6,434 nucleotides of DNA from an uncultured Clostridia bacterium (lineage in GTDB: Bacteria; Bacillota; Clostridia; Oscillospirales; Acutalibacteraceae), in contig CAMJHI010000141.1 in assembly GCA_946405475.1 (NCBI GenBank), positions 1 to 6,434 on the forward strand, written 5' to 3'. The position numbers and the translations under genes are program-made. Numbering within the stretch: the first letter of the stretch is position 1; every line of letters starts with the position of its first letter. The notes under the pieces were generated by a model that did not search any database, was not told the origin of the DNA, and saw only the letters and a program-made list of their open reading frames with translations. Shown here in pieces: positions 1 through 5,661 of the stretch.

Positions 1-23
1 AAGCCTGTCATACTTCTGACCAT
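1..23 (-). CDS. yicC: YicC/YloC family endoribonuclease, N-terminal start only (cut by left edge)
   Basis: Only seven complete codons are present, reading MVRSMTG followed by a TT_ codon (Phe or Leu). That matches the very conserved start of YicC/YloC proteins (M-[IV]-R-S-M-T-G-[FY]-G). The ATG at 21-23 is preceded by AAAGGAG at 32-38 with an 8-nt spacer, and by a promoter further upstream, so this is a real gene start and not a chance match. YicC-family proteins are endoribonucleases that act in RNA turnover; in Firmicutes the gene often precedes gmk and rpoZ, which would lie beyond the left edge. The identification rests on a short signature plus context, so it is likely but not certain. 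Confidence 0.8.
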
Positions 24-31
24 GTTGTCAG

Positions 32-38
32 CTCCTTT
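32..38 (-). promoter_or_regulatory. Ribosome binding site of the yicC-like gene
   Basis: On the minus strand the sequence AAAGGAG lies 8 nt before the ATG at 21-23. It is a near-perfect Shine-Dalgarno site and is the main reason to accept a gene start so close to the edge. Confidence 0.85.
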
Positions 39-62
39 ATTATAATCACATTTTCTTGTATC

Positions 63-92
63 AGCGTACCAAATCCTGCGCAATTTTGTCAA
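63..92 (-). promoter_or_regulatory. Sigma-A type promoter for the yicC-like gene
   Basis: On the minus strand a perfect -35 box TTGACA (87-92) is followed after 18 nt by TACGCT (63-68). That is a weak -10 hexamer, but it has a TGn extension (TGG at 69-71), giving an extended -10. Transcription would begin near position 56 and leave a leader of roughly 30 nt carrying the AAAGGAG site. The position between the end of one operon and the start of the next gene fits. The -10 matches consensus at only three of six positions, so the exact start needs mapping. Confidence 0.6.
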
Positions 93-121
93 GAAAATGA
101 CATTATTTACCGTTCAATGTC
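91..121 (-). terminator. Weak terminator-like hairpin at the end of the operon
   Basis: Read on the minus strand, GACATT (116-121) can pair with AATGTC (99-104) across an 11-nt loop, followed directly by ATTTTCTT (91-98). The position is right: it begins in the last codons of the small gene ending at 114 and precedes the next promoter. The stem is only 6 bp with two G-C pairs and the T-tract is interrupted, so it would be an inefficient intrinsic terminator. Its T-tract abuts and slightly overlaps the -35 box of the next promoter. Confidence 0.35.
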
Positions 122-434
122 TTCCGCAGTGCCCGGTCAGCAGGAACGGGATCTCGCCCGTCAGCTTGTCCCCGTCTGCTTCAAAGCCGAGCAGCACGGC
201 AATATTCCGGAACGATTCCGGCTCGTACGCGGCGGTGTAAACGCTGCGATTGCCTGCCGCGTTGAGTGCCGAGCGGATCAGTCCCTCGGCCGTTTCGTCG
301 TTATCGGCCTCGATCTGCTTGACGACACAAGCCGTCAAATGATAAGTCAGCAGAATGCGGCCGGTCGTTTTGCCGTTTTCAACGGCCGTATATCGGATGG
401 TTTCACCCTGAATATCCGGCTTGAATTCAATCAT
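114..434 (-). CDS. Small GNAT-like protein of unknown function
   Basis: The predicted protein has 106 residues and no signal peptide or membrane segment. I do not recognise a named family. The order of a strand-like segment (VVKQIEAD, 37-44), a helix (ETAEGLIRSALNAAG, 47-61), another strand (SVYTAAY, 64-70) and a helix ending in ESFRNIAVLLGFEAD (73-87) resembles the second half of a GNAT acetyltransferase, whose last helix typically ends in LGF. The acetyl-CoA-binding Q/R-x-x-G-x-G/A loop is not evident; DNDET stands where it would be expected. The tail carries GHCGRH. The start at 432-434 is chosen over an ATG eight codons upstream because AAAGGA (444-449) lies 9 nt before it. The gene overlaps rluB by 8 nt (ATGATTGA), so translation is probably coupled. 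Real gene: fairly sure. Function: not known. Confidence 0.75.
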   Translation of the reverse strand: MIEFKPDIQGETIRYTAVENGKTTGRILLTYHLTACVVKQIEADNDETAEGLIRSALNAAGNRSVYTAAYEPESFRNIAVLLGFEADGDKLTGEIPFLLTGHCGRH

Positions 435-1170
435 TTTTCGAGTTCCTTTCCGCGGCAAGCATCAGCTTGCGCACTTCGTCTGCCGTCAGATCGCGCCATT
501 TGCCCTGCGGCAGCATGCCCAGCTTGACCGAACCGACGGCGGTGCGCTTCAATCTGGCCACTTCGATCCCGAGCGCTTCAAACATGCGGCGGATCTGGCG
601 GTTGCGCCCTTCGTAGAGGGTCACTTCCACCACGGTGCGCCCCTCCTGCTTTTCCAGCACGCGGATCCCGGCCGGCGCGGTCCTGCGCCCGTCGAGCTCA
701 ATGCCGTACTCAAAGGCGGCCAATTGTTCATCGGTAATACCGGGGCGGATCGTCACGCGATAATACTTGGGTACGTGGCGCGTCGGATGCGTCAAAGCGT
801 TGGAAAATGCGCCGTCATTCGTCATGAGCAGCAGACCTTCCGATTCACGGTCGAGCCGACCGACCGGATAAAGCCGCACGCCGACGTCCTGCACCAGTTC
901 CGCAACACAGTGTCTCCCCTGCTCATCCTGCATGGTGGTGATAAAGCCGCGGGGCTTGTGCAGCATGATATAGCGCAGCTCCGTCTTGACCGCGATTTTG
1001 CGCCCGCGCACGGAAACGCGGTCATGCTTGGGATCGATCTTATCACCGACGGAGGCTTTCGACCCGTTGACCGTGACAAGCCCGTCCGCGATCATCTCTT
1101 CGCATTTTCTGCGCGAGGCAATGCCGCAGTCCGCCATGAATTTTTGTAATCTGATTTTGTTGTCAGGCAT
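427..1170 (-). CDS. rluB: 23S rRNA pseudouridine synthase, RluB/RsuA family
   Basis: The enzyme isomerises a uridine to pseudouridine in 23S rRNA; RluB modifies U2605 (E. coli numbering) in the peptidyl-transferase region. The 247-residue protein has an N-terminal S4 RNA-binding domain (about residues 5-60, RLQKFMADCGIASRRKCEE then VTVNG) and a RsuA/RluB/E/F catalytic domain with the signature VGRLDRESEGLLLMTNDG, the catalytic aspartate being D107. The closing motif EGRNRQIRRMFEALG (187-201) is also typical. Length is normal for Firmicutes RluB. The start ATG lies 14 nt after the stop of the carboxypeptidase gene, and the best binding site, GAGGG at 1182-1186, is 11 nt upstream and inside a hairpin. 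RluB beside dacB/dacF-type genes is a known Firmicutes arrangement. The substrate is assigned by family; RsuA (16S) or RluE/F relatives are less likely given this context. Confidence 0.95.
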   Translation of the reverse strand: MPDNKIRLQKFMADCGIASRRKCEEMIADGLVTVNGSKASVGDKIDPKHDRVSVRGRKIAVKTELRYIMLHKPRGFITTMQDEQGRHCVAELVQDVGVRLYPVGRLDRESEGLLLMTNDGAFSNALTHPTRHVPKYYRVTIRPGITDEQLAAFEYGIELDGRRTAPAGIRVLEKQEGRTVVEVTLYEGRNRQIRRMFEALGIEVARLKRTAVGSVKLGMLPQGKWRDLTADEVRKLMLAAERNSKND

Positions 1171-1179
1171 AATGAAACT

Positions 1180-1196
1180 GACCCTCAGGCAGGGTC
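1180..1196 (-). promoter_or_regulatory. Junction hairpin holding the carboxypeptidase stop codon and the rluB binding site
   Basis: On the minus strand GACCCTGCCTGAGGGTC forms a perfect 6-bp stem (GACCCT/AGGGTC) with a 5-nt loop. The loop and right arm hold the TGA stop of the upstream gene (1185-1187) and the GAGGG binding site of rluB. A ribosome finishing the upstream gene would melt the stem, which is the usual logic of translational coupling. No run of T follows, so it is not an intrinsic terminator. The structure is seen; its role is inferred. Confidence 0.5.
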
Positions 1197-2315
1197 GTGC
1201 TCTTTCCGGAAACGGCGGATCATTCGTTGGAACAATCCGTCTTTCCTGATTTCCTTTGTGACAGACGGCACCGCGGTTTCCGCGACCAACGCCGTGCTTG
1301 CCACGCAGCGCTCCCGGTCATAAACCGCGGCGGTGCCGAGCACCTGCCCTTGTTTGACGGGCGCAAAGCAATATGGCTTGAGCATAACGCGCAGCTGATA
1401 AGGCTCCGTCCCGCTCGCCGTCGGCACACTCAGTTCCTGCGCTGCATGAACCGCAACCCGGCTGACCCCCGCGCCATAAACGCGCACGGACGCAGCAGGC
1501 AGAGAAAACGACGCACGGTGTACCAACGAAAAGCCGTAATCGACCAGTTTTTCATGATCCTGCCAGTCGTTCGGGTCGCAAAGCGTCACGCAAACAAGCG
1601 TTACGCCGCTGCCCCGAACCGCCGAAACCAGACAGCGCCCGCTCTTTTTGGTAAAGCCGGTCTTCACGCCGAAAGCGCCCGGCAGCGAACGCAGCAAGCG
1701 GTTGTGGTTGCGGTAGGTGCGCGAAAACGCCTCGTTGGCCAAATGCACGCTTGCCGTTTGAGCCGAGCAGATCTGCACAAAATACGGATTTCTGACCGCA
1801 TAGCTCGCGAGCAGCGCCATATCGTAAGCGGTGGAATAGTGATCCTCGTCATCAAGGCCGGACGGCGTGACAAAATGCGTGTTTGTCATGCCGAGGTCTT
1901 TCGCTTTTTGATTCATCAAATCGGCAAAGCCATGCAGGGATCCGGCGATCGACAGCGCCGCCGTATTGGCCGCGTCGTTGCCCGAAGGCAGCAGCATGCC
2001 CACGGCAAGATCGTGAAAGCTGACCCGGTCGCCGGCTTTAAGCCCCATGGCGGTGCCCTCCACCCGAACCGCTTCGGGCGTTGCCGTCACCAAGCGGTCG
2101 GGCGTCGCCTGCTCAATGGTGAGCAGCGCCGTCATGATCTTGGTGGTGCTGGCCATGGCAAGGCGTTCATGTTCGTTTTTGGCAAACAAAACCTCGCCCG
2201 TGTCAGCCGCCATGAGTACCGCGCTGCGCGCAGATACCGTCGGTTCCTGCGCCGCAAAAGCGCAAAAACCAAGCACAGCCAGTAAAACCGCTGTACAGAT
2301 GAATCTGTGAAGCAT
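1185..2315 (-). CDS. dacF: D-alanyl-D-alanine carboxypeptidase (DacF-type, peptidase S11)
   Basis: A secreted low-molecular-weight penicillin-binding protein that removes the terminal D-Ala from peptidoglycan stem peptides. From the chosen start it has 376 residues: a signal peptide at about 1-22 (hydrophobic ICTAVLLAVLGFCAF, then AAQ), an S11 domain with all three active-site motifs (SxxK as S56-T-T-K59, SxN as S111-G-N113, KTG as K218-T-G220), a PBP5-like C-terminal beta domain, and a basic amphipathic tail (LFQRMIRRFRK, 361-371) likely to lie on the membrane. An ATG 12 codons upstream is open, but it lacks a binding site and would put charged and polar residues before the signal peptide; the ATG at 2313-2315 has AGGTG 7 nt upstream. 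It follows GerW by 60 nt. In Bacillus such enzymes (DacF, DacB) shape the spore cortex; whether this one is sporulation-specific or vegetative (DacA-like) cannot be decided from sequence alone. Confidence 0.95.
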   Translation of the reverse strand: MLHRFICTAVLLAVLGFCAFAAQEPTVSARSAVLMAADTGEVLFAKNEHERLAMASTTKIMTALLTIEQATPDRLVTATPEAVRVEGTAMGLKAGDRVSFHDLAVGMLLPSGNDAANTAALSIAGSLHGFADLMNQKAKDLGMTNTHFVTPSGLDDEDHYSTAYDMALLASYAVRNPYFVQICSAQTASVHLANEAFSRTYRNHNRLLRSLPGAFGVKTGFTKKSGRCLVSAVRGSGVTLVCVTLCDPNDWQDHEKLVDYGFSLVHRASFSLPAASVRVYGAGVSRVAVHAAQELSVPTASGTEPYQLRVMLKPYCFAPVKQGQVLGTAAVYDRERCVASTALVAETAVPSVTKEIRKDGLFQRMIRRFRKEHDPA

Positions 2316-2320
2316 GAGTG

Positions 2321-2362
2321 AGCACCTGCCATTTATAATGTAATAAAACATATGCAGGCGCT
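2321..2362 (-). promoter_or_regulatory. Inverted repeat masking the ribosome binding site of the carboxypeptidase gene
   Basis: In the 60-nt gap upstream of the carboxypeptidase gene, AGCGCCTGC (2354-2362, minus-strand reading) can pair with GCAGGTGCT (2321-2329). This gives a 9-bp stem with one G-U pair and a 24-nt AT-rich loop, inside which ATGT and ACAT could form a small second stem. The right arm contains AGGTG, the binding site for the ATG at 2313-2315. The loop also carries the alternative upstream ATG (2349-2351). No T-tract follows, so it is not a terminator. It could limit translation of the carboxypeptidase relative to its neighbours; that role is inferred. Confidence 0.5.
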
Positions 2363-2375
2363 CAGTCTGACTTGC

Positions 2376-2771
2376 TTATTCGCTGATTTCTTCCGAGGAT
2401 TCTTCCTTCTTCTTGCTGATGAAACCGTTGACGGTGTCGACCATTTCGGGGATGAGGCTGATGAGCTTTTCAGCCGTGCCGTCCGCCGTGGGAACCGACT
2501 TGATCGTCACAGTATCCTTGTTGATCACGACAAACGCGACCGGCGTGATGGTGATGCCGGCGCCACCGCCGCCGCCGAAAATGTCGGCATTGGACTTCGA
2601 CGGAAAATCAGAGCCGCCGGAAGCAAAGCCGTAAGTGACCTTCGACACCGGAATGACGGTCAGACCGTCGGAAGAATAGACGGGATCACCGACGATGGTG
2701 CTCACGTCAACAAGGTCGCGGATCTTTTCGATCGAGGTTGCGAGGATGCCGGATGCAGATTGTTCTTTCAT
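2376..2771 (-). CDS. gerW: Sporulation protein GerW (YtfJ family)
   Basis: A 131-residue protein of the GerW/YtfJ family, which in Bacillus is made in the forespore and is needed for proper germination. The family core is plain: an N-terminal helix (SGILATSIEKIRDLVDV), VGDPV (27-31), the strand GLTVIPVSKVTYGFASGG (36-53), a glycine-rich turn GGGGGAG (66-72), and TPVAFVVI (76-83). The C-terminus is charged (KKKEESSEE). There is no signal peptide. The ATG overlaps the stop of the DUF2953 gene by one nucleotide (TAATG), with a strong AAGGAGG at 2782-2788 about 10 nt upstream. This pair corresponds to ytfI-ytfJ of Bacillus. The family also occurs in some non-sporulating Firmicutes, so its presence suggests but does not prove that the organism makes spores. 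Confidence 0.95.
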   Translation of the reverse strand: MKEQSASGILATSIEKIRDLVDVSTIVGDPVYSSDGLTVIPVSKVTYGFASGGSDFPSKSNADIFGGGGGAGITITPVAFVVINKDTVTIKSVPTADGTAEKLISLIPEMVDTVNGFISKKKEESSEEISE

Positions 2772-3466
2772 TATTTTTCTTCCTCCTTGGAAAGTTTGAC
2801 AGATTGATCATTCGATTGTTTCGGCGCTTTGATGCCCTTCATAAACTTCAGAACCACCTTGAAGAACAGCTTGACGCCGGCCACAATCAGAGCGTTTATG
2901 TAAAAAATGGGCCGCACGGAAAAAATAGCGCGCACAACGGCCGATTTTTCACCCTTGATAAAGTCCGGTCTGACGGCGCAGTCATACTGCTTGACGTGGC
3001 AGGTGCTGGTGATCAGCCCCATCACCGGAAACACGGCGGCGCAGGTTTTGCCGTAAAGCATTGAAGTCGCCGCAGCGTCATCTCCGGCGCCGACCGTAAC
3101 GTAGCACTTTAATTCACGGAAAATGAAGTGGCGGGCAAAGGAACCGAACACGCCGCCCAGAATGCGCTTGACGCTGCCGAGCAGCTCCATCACGCCGGAA
3201 AAGCCCTGATTTTTGTAAAAAGTCACAAAGATATTCTCTTTTTTCGGCTTTTCTTCCTTTGGCTCTTCTTCTTTCTTTTCTTCTTCCGGTTTCTCTTTTT
3301 CAGGCTTCTTCTTTTTCGGCTTGGTCGGATAAATCGGAATTTTGATAAACAGCCAGCGCACGTTCAGGATCAGATCCTCGTTATAATCGAAGAATACCGT
3401 GACCCGAACGGACAGCAGCAAAACGAAAAACAGGATAATGCCGAGAATGATATAAAGAGCAAGCAA
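2771..3466 (-). CDS. DUF2953 domain protein (YtfI-like), membrane-anchored
   Basis: A 231-residue protein with one N-terminal membrane helix (about 2-22, LALYIILGIILFFVLLLSV) and a short beta segment typical of DUF2953 (VTVFFDYNEDLILNVRWLFIKIPIYP). A Lys/Glu/Pro-rich linker (about 47-77) leads to the C-terminal part with GAGDDAAATSMLYG (127-140) and PIFYINALIVAG (186-197), also family features. The biochemical function is unknown; its constant neighbour is gerW, as here. The start is TTG at 3464-3466: an in-frame stop lies three codons upstream, no ATG or GTG is available nearby, and AAGGGGGTGA (3473-3482) is well placed. It begins 30 nt after scpB. Confidence 0.9.
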   Translation of the reverse strand: MLALYIILGIILFFVLLLSVRVTVFFDYNEDLILNVRWLFIKIPIYPTKPKKKKPEKEKPEEEKKEEEPKEEKPKKENIFVTFYKNQGFSGVMELLGSVKRILGGVFGSFARHFIFRELKCYVTVGAGDDAAATSMLYGKTCAAVFPVMGLITSTCHVKQYDCAVRPDFIKGEKSAVVRAIFSVRPIFYINALIVAGVKLFFKVVLKFMKGIKAPKQSNDQSVKLSKEEEK

Positions 3467-3472
3467 GCCGGT

Positions 3473-3482
3473 TCACCCCCTT
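3473..3482 (-). promoter_or_regulatory. Ribosome binding site deciding the TTG start of the DUF2953 gene
   Basis: AAGGGGGTGA on the minus strand differs by one base from the ideal AAGGAGGTGA and sits just before the TTG at 3464-3466 (9 nt from the G run). Its final TGA is an in-frame stop, so the TTG is the first possible start codon. Confidence 0.75.
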
Positions 3483-3496
3483 TTGATGAGTTCGGT

Positions 3497-4159
3497 TTAT
3501 TGAAACGCTTCCTGAAATGCGGTGTCCTCCGCTTCGGTAATGCGATCGTCTTCATCCGGCAGAACGACCGTTTCCATTTGATTCGGCTTCTGCTTTTCCA
3601 GACGGTTTCGTTCGTTGGCTTCAATGGTTTCTTTCAGCTTATCGTCGCTCTTTTCCGGCAGCGGCGGCAATTCGTCAAGCTCCGACACGCAGAAGCAGCG
3701 CAGGAAATGCGGCGTCGTGCCGTAAATCAGCGGACGACCGGGCAATTCAAGCCTGCCCTTTTCTTCGATCAGCCCGCGCTGACAAAGGGTCGAGATAACG
3801 CCGGAACAATCCACGCCGCGCACCTGCTCAATGAACGATTTCGTAACGGGCTGATTATAGGCGATCACAGCCAGCACCTCAAACGCCGCCTGCGATAAGG
3901 GCGTGTTGCGCTTAAGATCGAGAATTTCACGGATCTGCGGCGCAAACTGTGAGCGGGAGCACATCTGATATTGCTCGCCGAGCTTGAGCAGGCAAAGCCC
4001 GCTGCCGCTTTCATCCAGCCGGTCGGAAAGGTTGAGCAACAGGCTTTCCGTTTGCTCCACGTCGCATTCCAGCACCTCGGCAATGCGGGAGATTTCAAGC
4101 GGCTCGCCGGAAGCGAACAGCATCGCTTCCACAGCCGCGACCATTTCTTTTGCGTTCAT
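3497..4159 (-). CDS. scpB: Segregation and condensation protein B
   Basis: ScpB binds ScpA as a dimer and, with SMC, forms the complex that condenses and separates bacterial chromosomes. The 220-residue protein shows both winged-helix parts: the N-terminal one beginning EAMLFASGEPLEISRIAEVL (11-30), and the highly conserved second one with PLSQAAFEVLAVIAYNQPVT (87-106), FIEQVRGVDCSGVISTL (109-125), RGLIEEKGRLELPGRP (128-143) and YGTTPHFLRCF (146-156). An acidic, probably disordered tail of about 55 residues follows and is somewhat longer than in many ScpB proteins. The ATG overlaps the scpA stop by 4 nt (ATGA), with GAGGGG about 8 nt upstream, so the partners are translationally coupled as expected for subunits made in fixed proportion. 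Confidence 0.97.
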   Translation of the reverse strand: MNAKEMVAAVEAMLFASGEPLEISRIAEVLECDVEQTESLLLNLSDRLDESGSGLCLLKLGEQYQMCSRSQFAPQIREILDLKRNTPLSQAAFEVLAVIAYNQPVTKSFIEQVRGVDCSGVISTLCQRGLIEEKGRLELPGRPLIYGTTPHFLRCFCVSELDELPPLPEKSDDKLKETIEANERNRLEKQKPNQMETVVLPDEDDRITEAEDTAFQEAFQ

Positions 4160-4872
4160 TCCTGATTCCCCTCTGTGATCAATTCCACGGTTGCGGAATC
4201 CTTTTCACCGTCAATATAGATCTGCTTGGATTTCACCAGCGACAGCAGCGCCAGAAAGGTCGCCACCATTTCCGAACGGGAAACGCTCGCCGCAAAAAAT
4301 TCGGAAAAGCGCCGCTTTTGCCCGATAGTCAGCGAATTCAGGATAATGCTGACGCGGGAACCGACCGAAACGATTTTGGACGCGACGATCTTGGTGAACG
4401 CCTCGACCGGCGGCGGCAGCTTGCGCCCGCCCTTGCCGATGGCGGATATATAAGCCTTGAGCAGTTCCTCCGGCGCGTGAACGCGGGCATAGGTCATGTC
4501 CGCTTCAATCTTTTCCGGCGGCGTGGGCAGCAGATCGAAACCGTTGGCAATTTTGGCAAGCTTGCCCGCCATAAGCTGGCAGTCGGCATATTCGCTTAAT
4601 TCGCCGCGCAGCTCTTCCTGCAGCTTTTCGCCTTCGTCATAAACCGGCAGCAGCGAAATGGTTTTGATATAGACCAGCCGGGCCACCATTTCCAGGAACT
4701 CGCTGGCGATATCCATGTTTTCCAGCTGCATTTCCCGAATGGCTTCGATATACTGATCGATCAGATCCGTGATCACAACGTCGTTGATGCTGACCTTATG
4801 CTTGCTGATGAGCTGCAGCAACAGATCGAGCGGACCCTCAAACTGTTCGGTTTTGTATTGAATGACTTCCAA
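4156..4872 (-). CDS. scpA: Segregation and condensation protein A
   Basis: ScpA is the kleisin of the SMC-ScpAB complex: its N-terminus binds the SMC neck and its C-terminus the SMC head, closing the ring. The 238 residues are a normal length. The N-terminal signature FEGPLDLLLQLISKHKVSIND (11-31) and ITDLIDQYIEAI (34-45) are clear, followed by ASEFLEMVARLVYIKTISLLP (56-76). The C-terminal winged helix ends in ATFLALLSLVKSKQIYI (204-220). The start codon is TTG at 4870-4872, chosen because AAGGAG (4881-4886) lies 8 nt upstream, the protein begins at the usual family position and no ATG is available nearby. It begins 12 nt after the protease gene and overlaps scpB by 4 nt. Confidence 0.97.
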   Translation of the reverse strand: MEVIQYKTEQFEGPLDLLLQLISKHKVSINDVVITDLIDQYIEAIREMQLENMDIASEFLEMVARLVYIKTISLLPVYDEGEKLQEELRGELSEYADCQLMAGKLAKIANGFDLLPTPPEKIEADMTYARVHAPEELLKAYISAIGKGGRKLPPPVEAFTKIVASKIVSVGSRVSIILNSLTIGQKRRFSEFFAASVSRSEMVATFLALLSLVKSKQIYIDGEKDSATVELITEGNQE

Positions 4873-4880
4873 ATCAACTA

Positions 4881-4886
4881 CTCCTT
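4881..4886 (-). promoter_or_regulatory. Ribosome binding site deciding the TTG start of scpA
   Basis: AAGGAG on the minus strand overlaps the TAA stop of the upstream protease gene (4885-4887) and is 8 nt from the TTG at 4870-4872. The ideal spacing supports TTG as the true start. Confidence 0.8.
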
Positions 4887-5661
4887 AAACGCCTTTGATG
4901 AGCCGGAACGGCAGGCTGACGAGCTTATCGAGGCCGCCGATCACAGCGCTGTTCAAAAAGGCAAGCGGTCCATCCAGCACGTGCGTGAAAAAGATGAGCA
5001 CGAACAGACCGATCATGATGTAGCGCTCATACTGCATGAGCTTGTAATAGATTTGATCCGGCAGGATCACGTTGAGGATGCGCGAACCGTCCAGCGGCGG
5101 GATCGGCAAAAAGTTGAACAACGCCAGCGCGACGTTGACCATGGCGCAATAGTAGAAAAAGTAATACAGAATCGATGAAAACGTCGAGATCGGGATCAGA
5201 TAATTGATGATATTTTTGAACAGCAGCGAAATGATCGCCATGATCAGGTTCGACGCCGGGCCGGCCAGCGCCACAAGCGCCATGCAGCGCTTGGCATAGC
5301 CGGAATCGTAAGCCGTGGCGGAGCCCATGAAATAAACGTTGCTTGCGTCGCTGTCTTTTCTTTTGCGGCGGAAGTTGCGCATATTGACCGGCACGGGCTT
5401 GGCGTAGCCAAAGCCGAGCAAAAAGATCATCAGCGCGCCGATGGGATCGATATGCGCCATGGGCGCGATGGTCATGCGTCCTTTCAGGCGAGCCGTGTCG
5501 TCGCCCAGTTTGTGCGCCGTGAGCGCGTGCGCATATTCATGGATGGGCAAAACACAAAAAATGACAAAAACACGCGCACAGATATTCATCAGCAGCTGAA
5601 TCCGTTCTGCGCTGTCCATACTGCCCATACGCAATATATCAAATAACATCTTTTCACCCAT
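4885..5661 (-). CDS. Site-2 protease family (M50) membrane metalloprotease
   Basis: A zinc protease of the M50/S2P type, close to the short YwhC-like proteins of Firmicutes, which cut within or near the membrane; substrates are unknown. The 258-residue protein has the zinc motif HEYAH (41-45) at the end of the first membrane helix, the conserved LKGRMTIAPMAHIDPIGALM (59-78), GYAKPVPVN (85-93), LAGPASN (132-138), and the third zinc ligand in NFLPIPPLDG (183-192, D191). About four to six membrane helices are visible. Between NFR (96-98) and the ALVALAGP helix there is an extra stretch (about 100-124, rich in Lys, Ser, Tyr) that many relatives lack. Two starts are possible: the ATG at 5659-5661, whose only binding site AAAGGA (5681-5686) is 19 nt away, or Met5 (5647-5649) with GGGTG close by. 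It ends 12 nt before scpA. An M50 gene next to scpAB is common in Firmicutes. Confidence 0.93.
   Translation of the reverse strand: MGEKMLFDILRMGSMDSAERIQLLMNICARVFVIFCVLPIHEYAHALTAHKLGDDTARLKGRMTIAPMAHIDPIGALMIFLLGFGYAKPVPVNMRNFRRKRKDSDASNVYFMGSATAYDSGYAKRCMALVALAGPASNLIMAIISLLFKNIINYLIPISTFSSILYYFFYYCAMVNVALALFNFLPIPPLDGSRILNVILPDQIYYKLMQYERYIMIGLFVLIFFTHVLDGPLAFLNSAVIGGLDKLVSLPFRLIKGV

Noticed and set aside
39..44. Perfect TATAAT on the minus strand next to the yicC-like binding site
   Set aside because: Transcription from it would start at or inside the Shine-Dalgarno site, and there is no -35 box 16-18 nt upstream (ACGCTG instead).
421..1149. Open frame of 242 codons on the plus strand
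   Set aside because: Antisense to rluB, with no recognisable motif and no convincing binding site.
1180..1196. Intrinsic terminator at the carboxypeptidase-rluB junction
   Set aside because: The hairpin is perfect but followed by AGTTTCATTATG with no proper T-run, and rluB starts only 10 nt later.
1197..2285. Open frame of 362 codons on the plus strand
   Set aside because: It is antisense to the carboxypeptidase gene, which has complete active-site motifs. The plus-strand product is rich in Arg, His and Gln with no recognisable domain, as expected for a shadow frame in GC-rich DNA.
2331..2360. Possible internal promoter before the carboxypeptidase gene (TATAAA, GCATA)
   Set aside because: No -35 match at 16-18 nt for sigma-A, and the GCATA to CATTATA distance (10 nt) is too short for a sigma-F or sigma-G promoter.
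3128..3898. Open frame of 256 codons on the plus strand, with Phe/Leu-rich segment
   Set aside because: Spans parts of the DUF2953 and scpB genes in antisense; the apparent hydrophobic segment is the reverse of the Lys/Glu codon tract.
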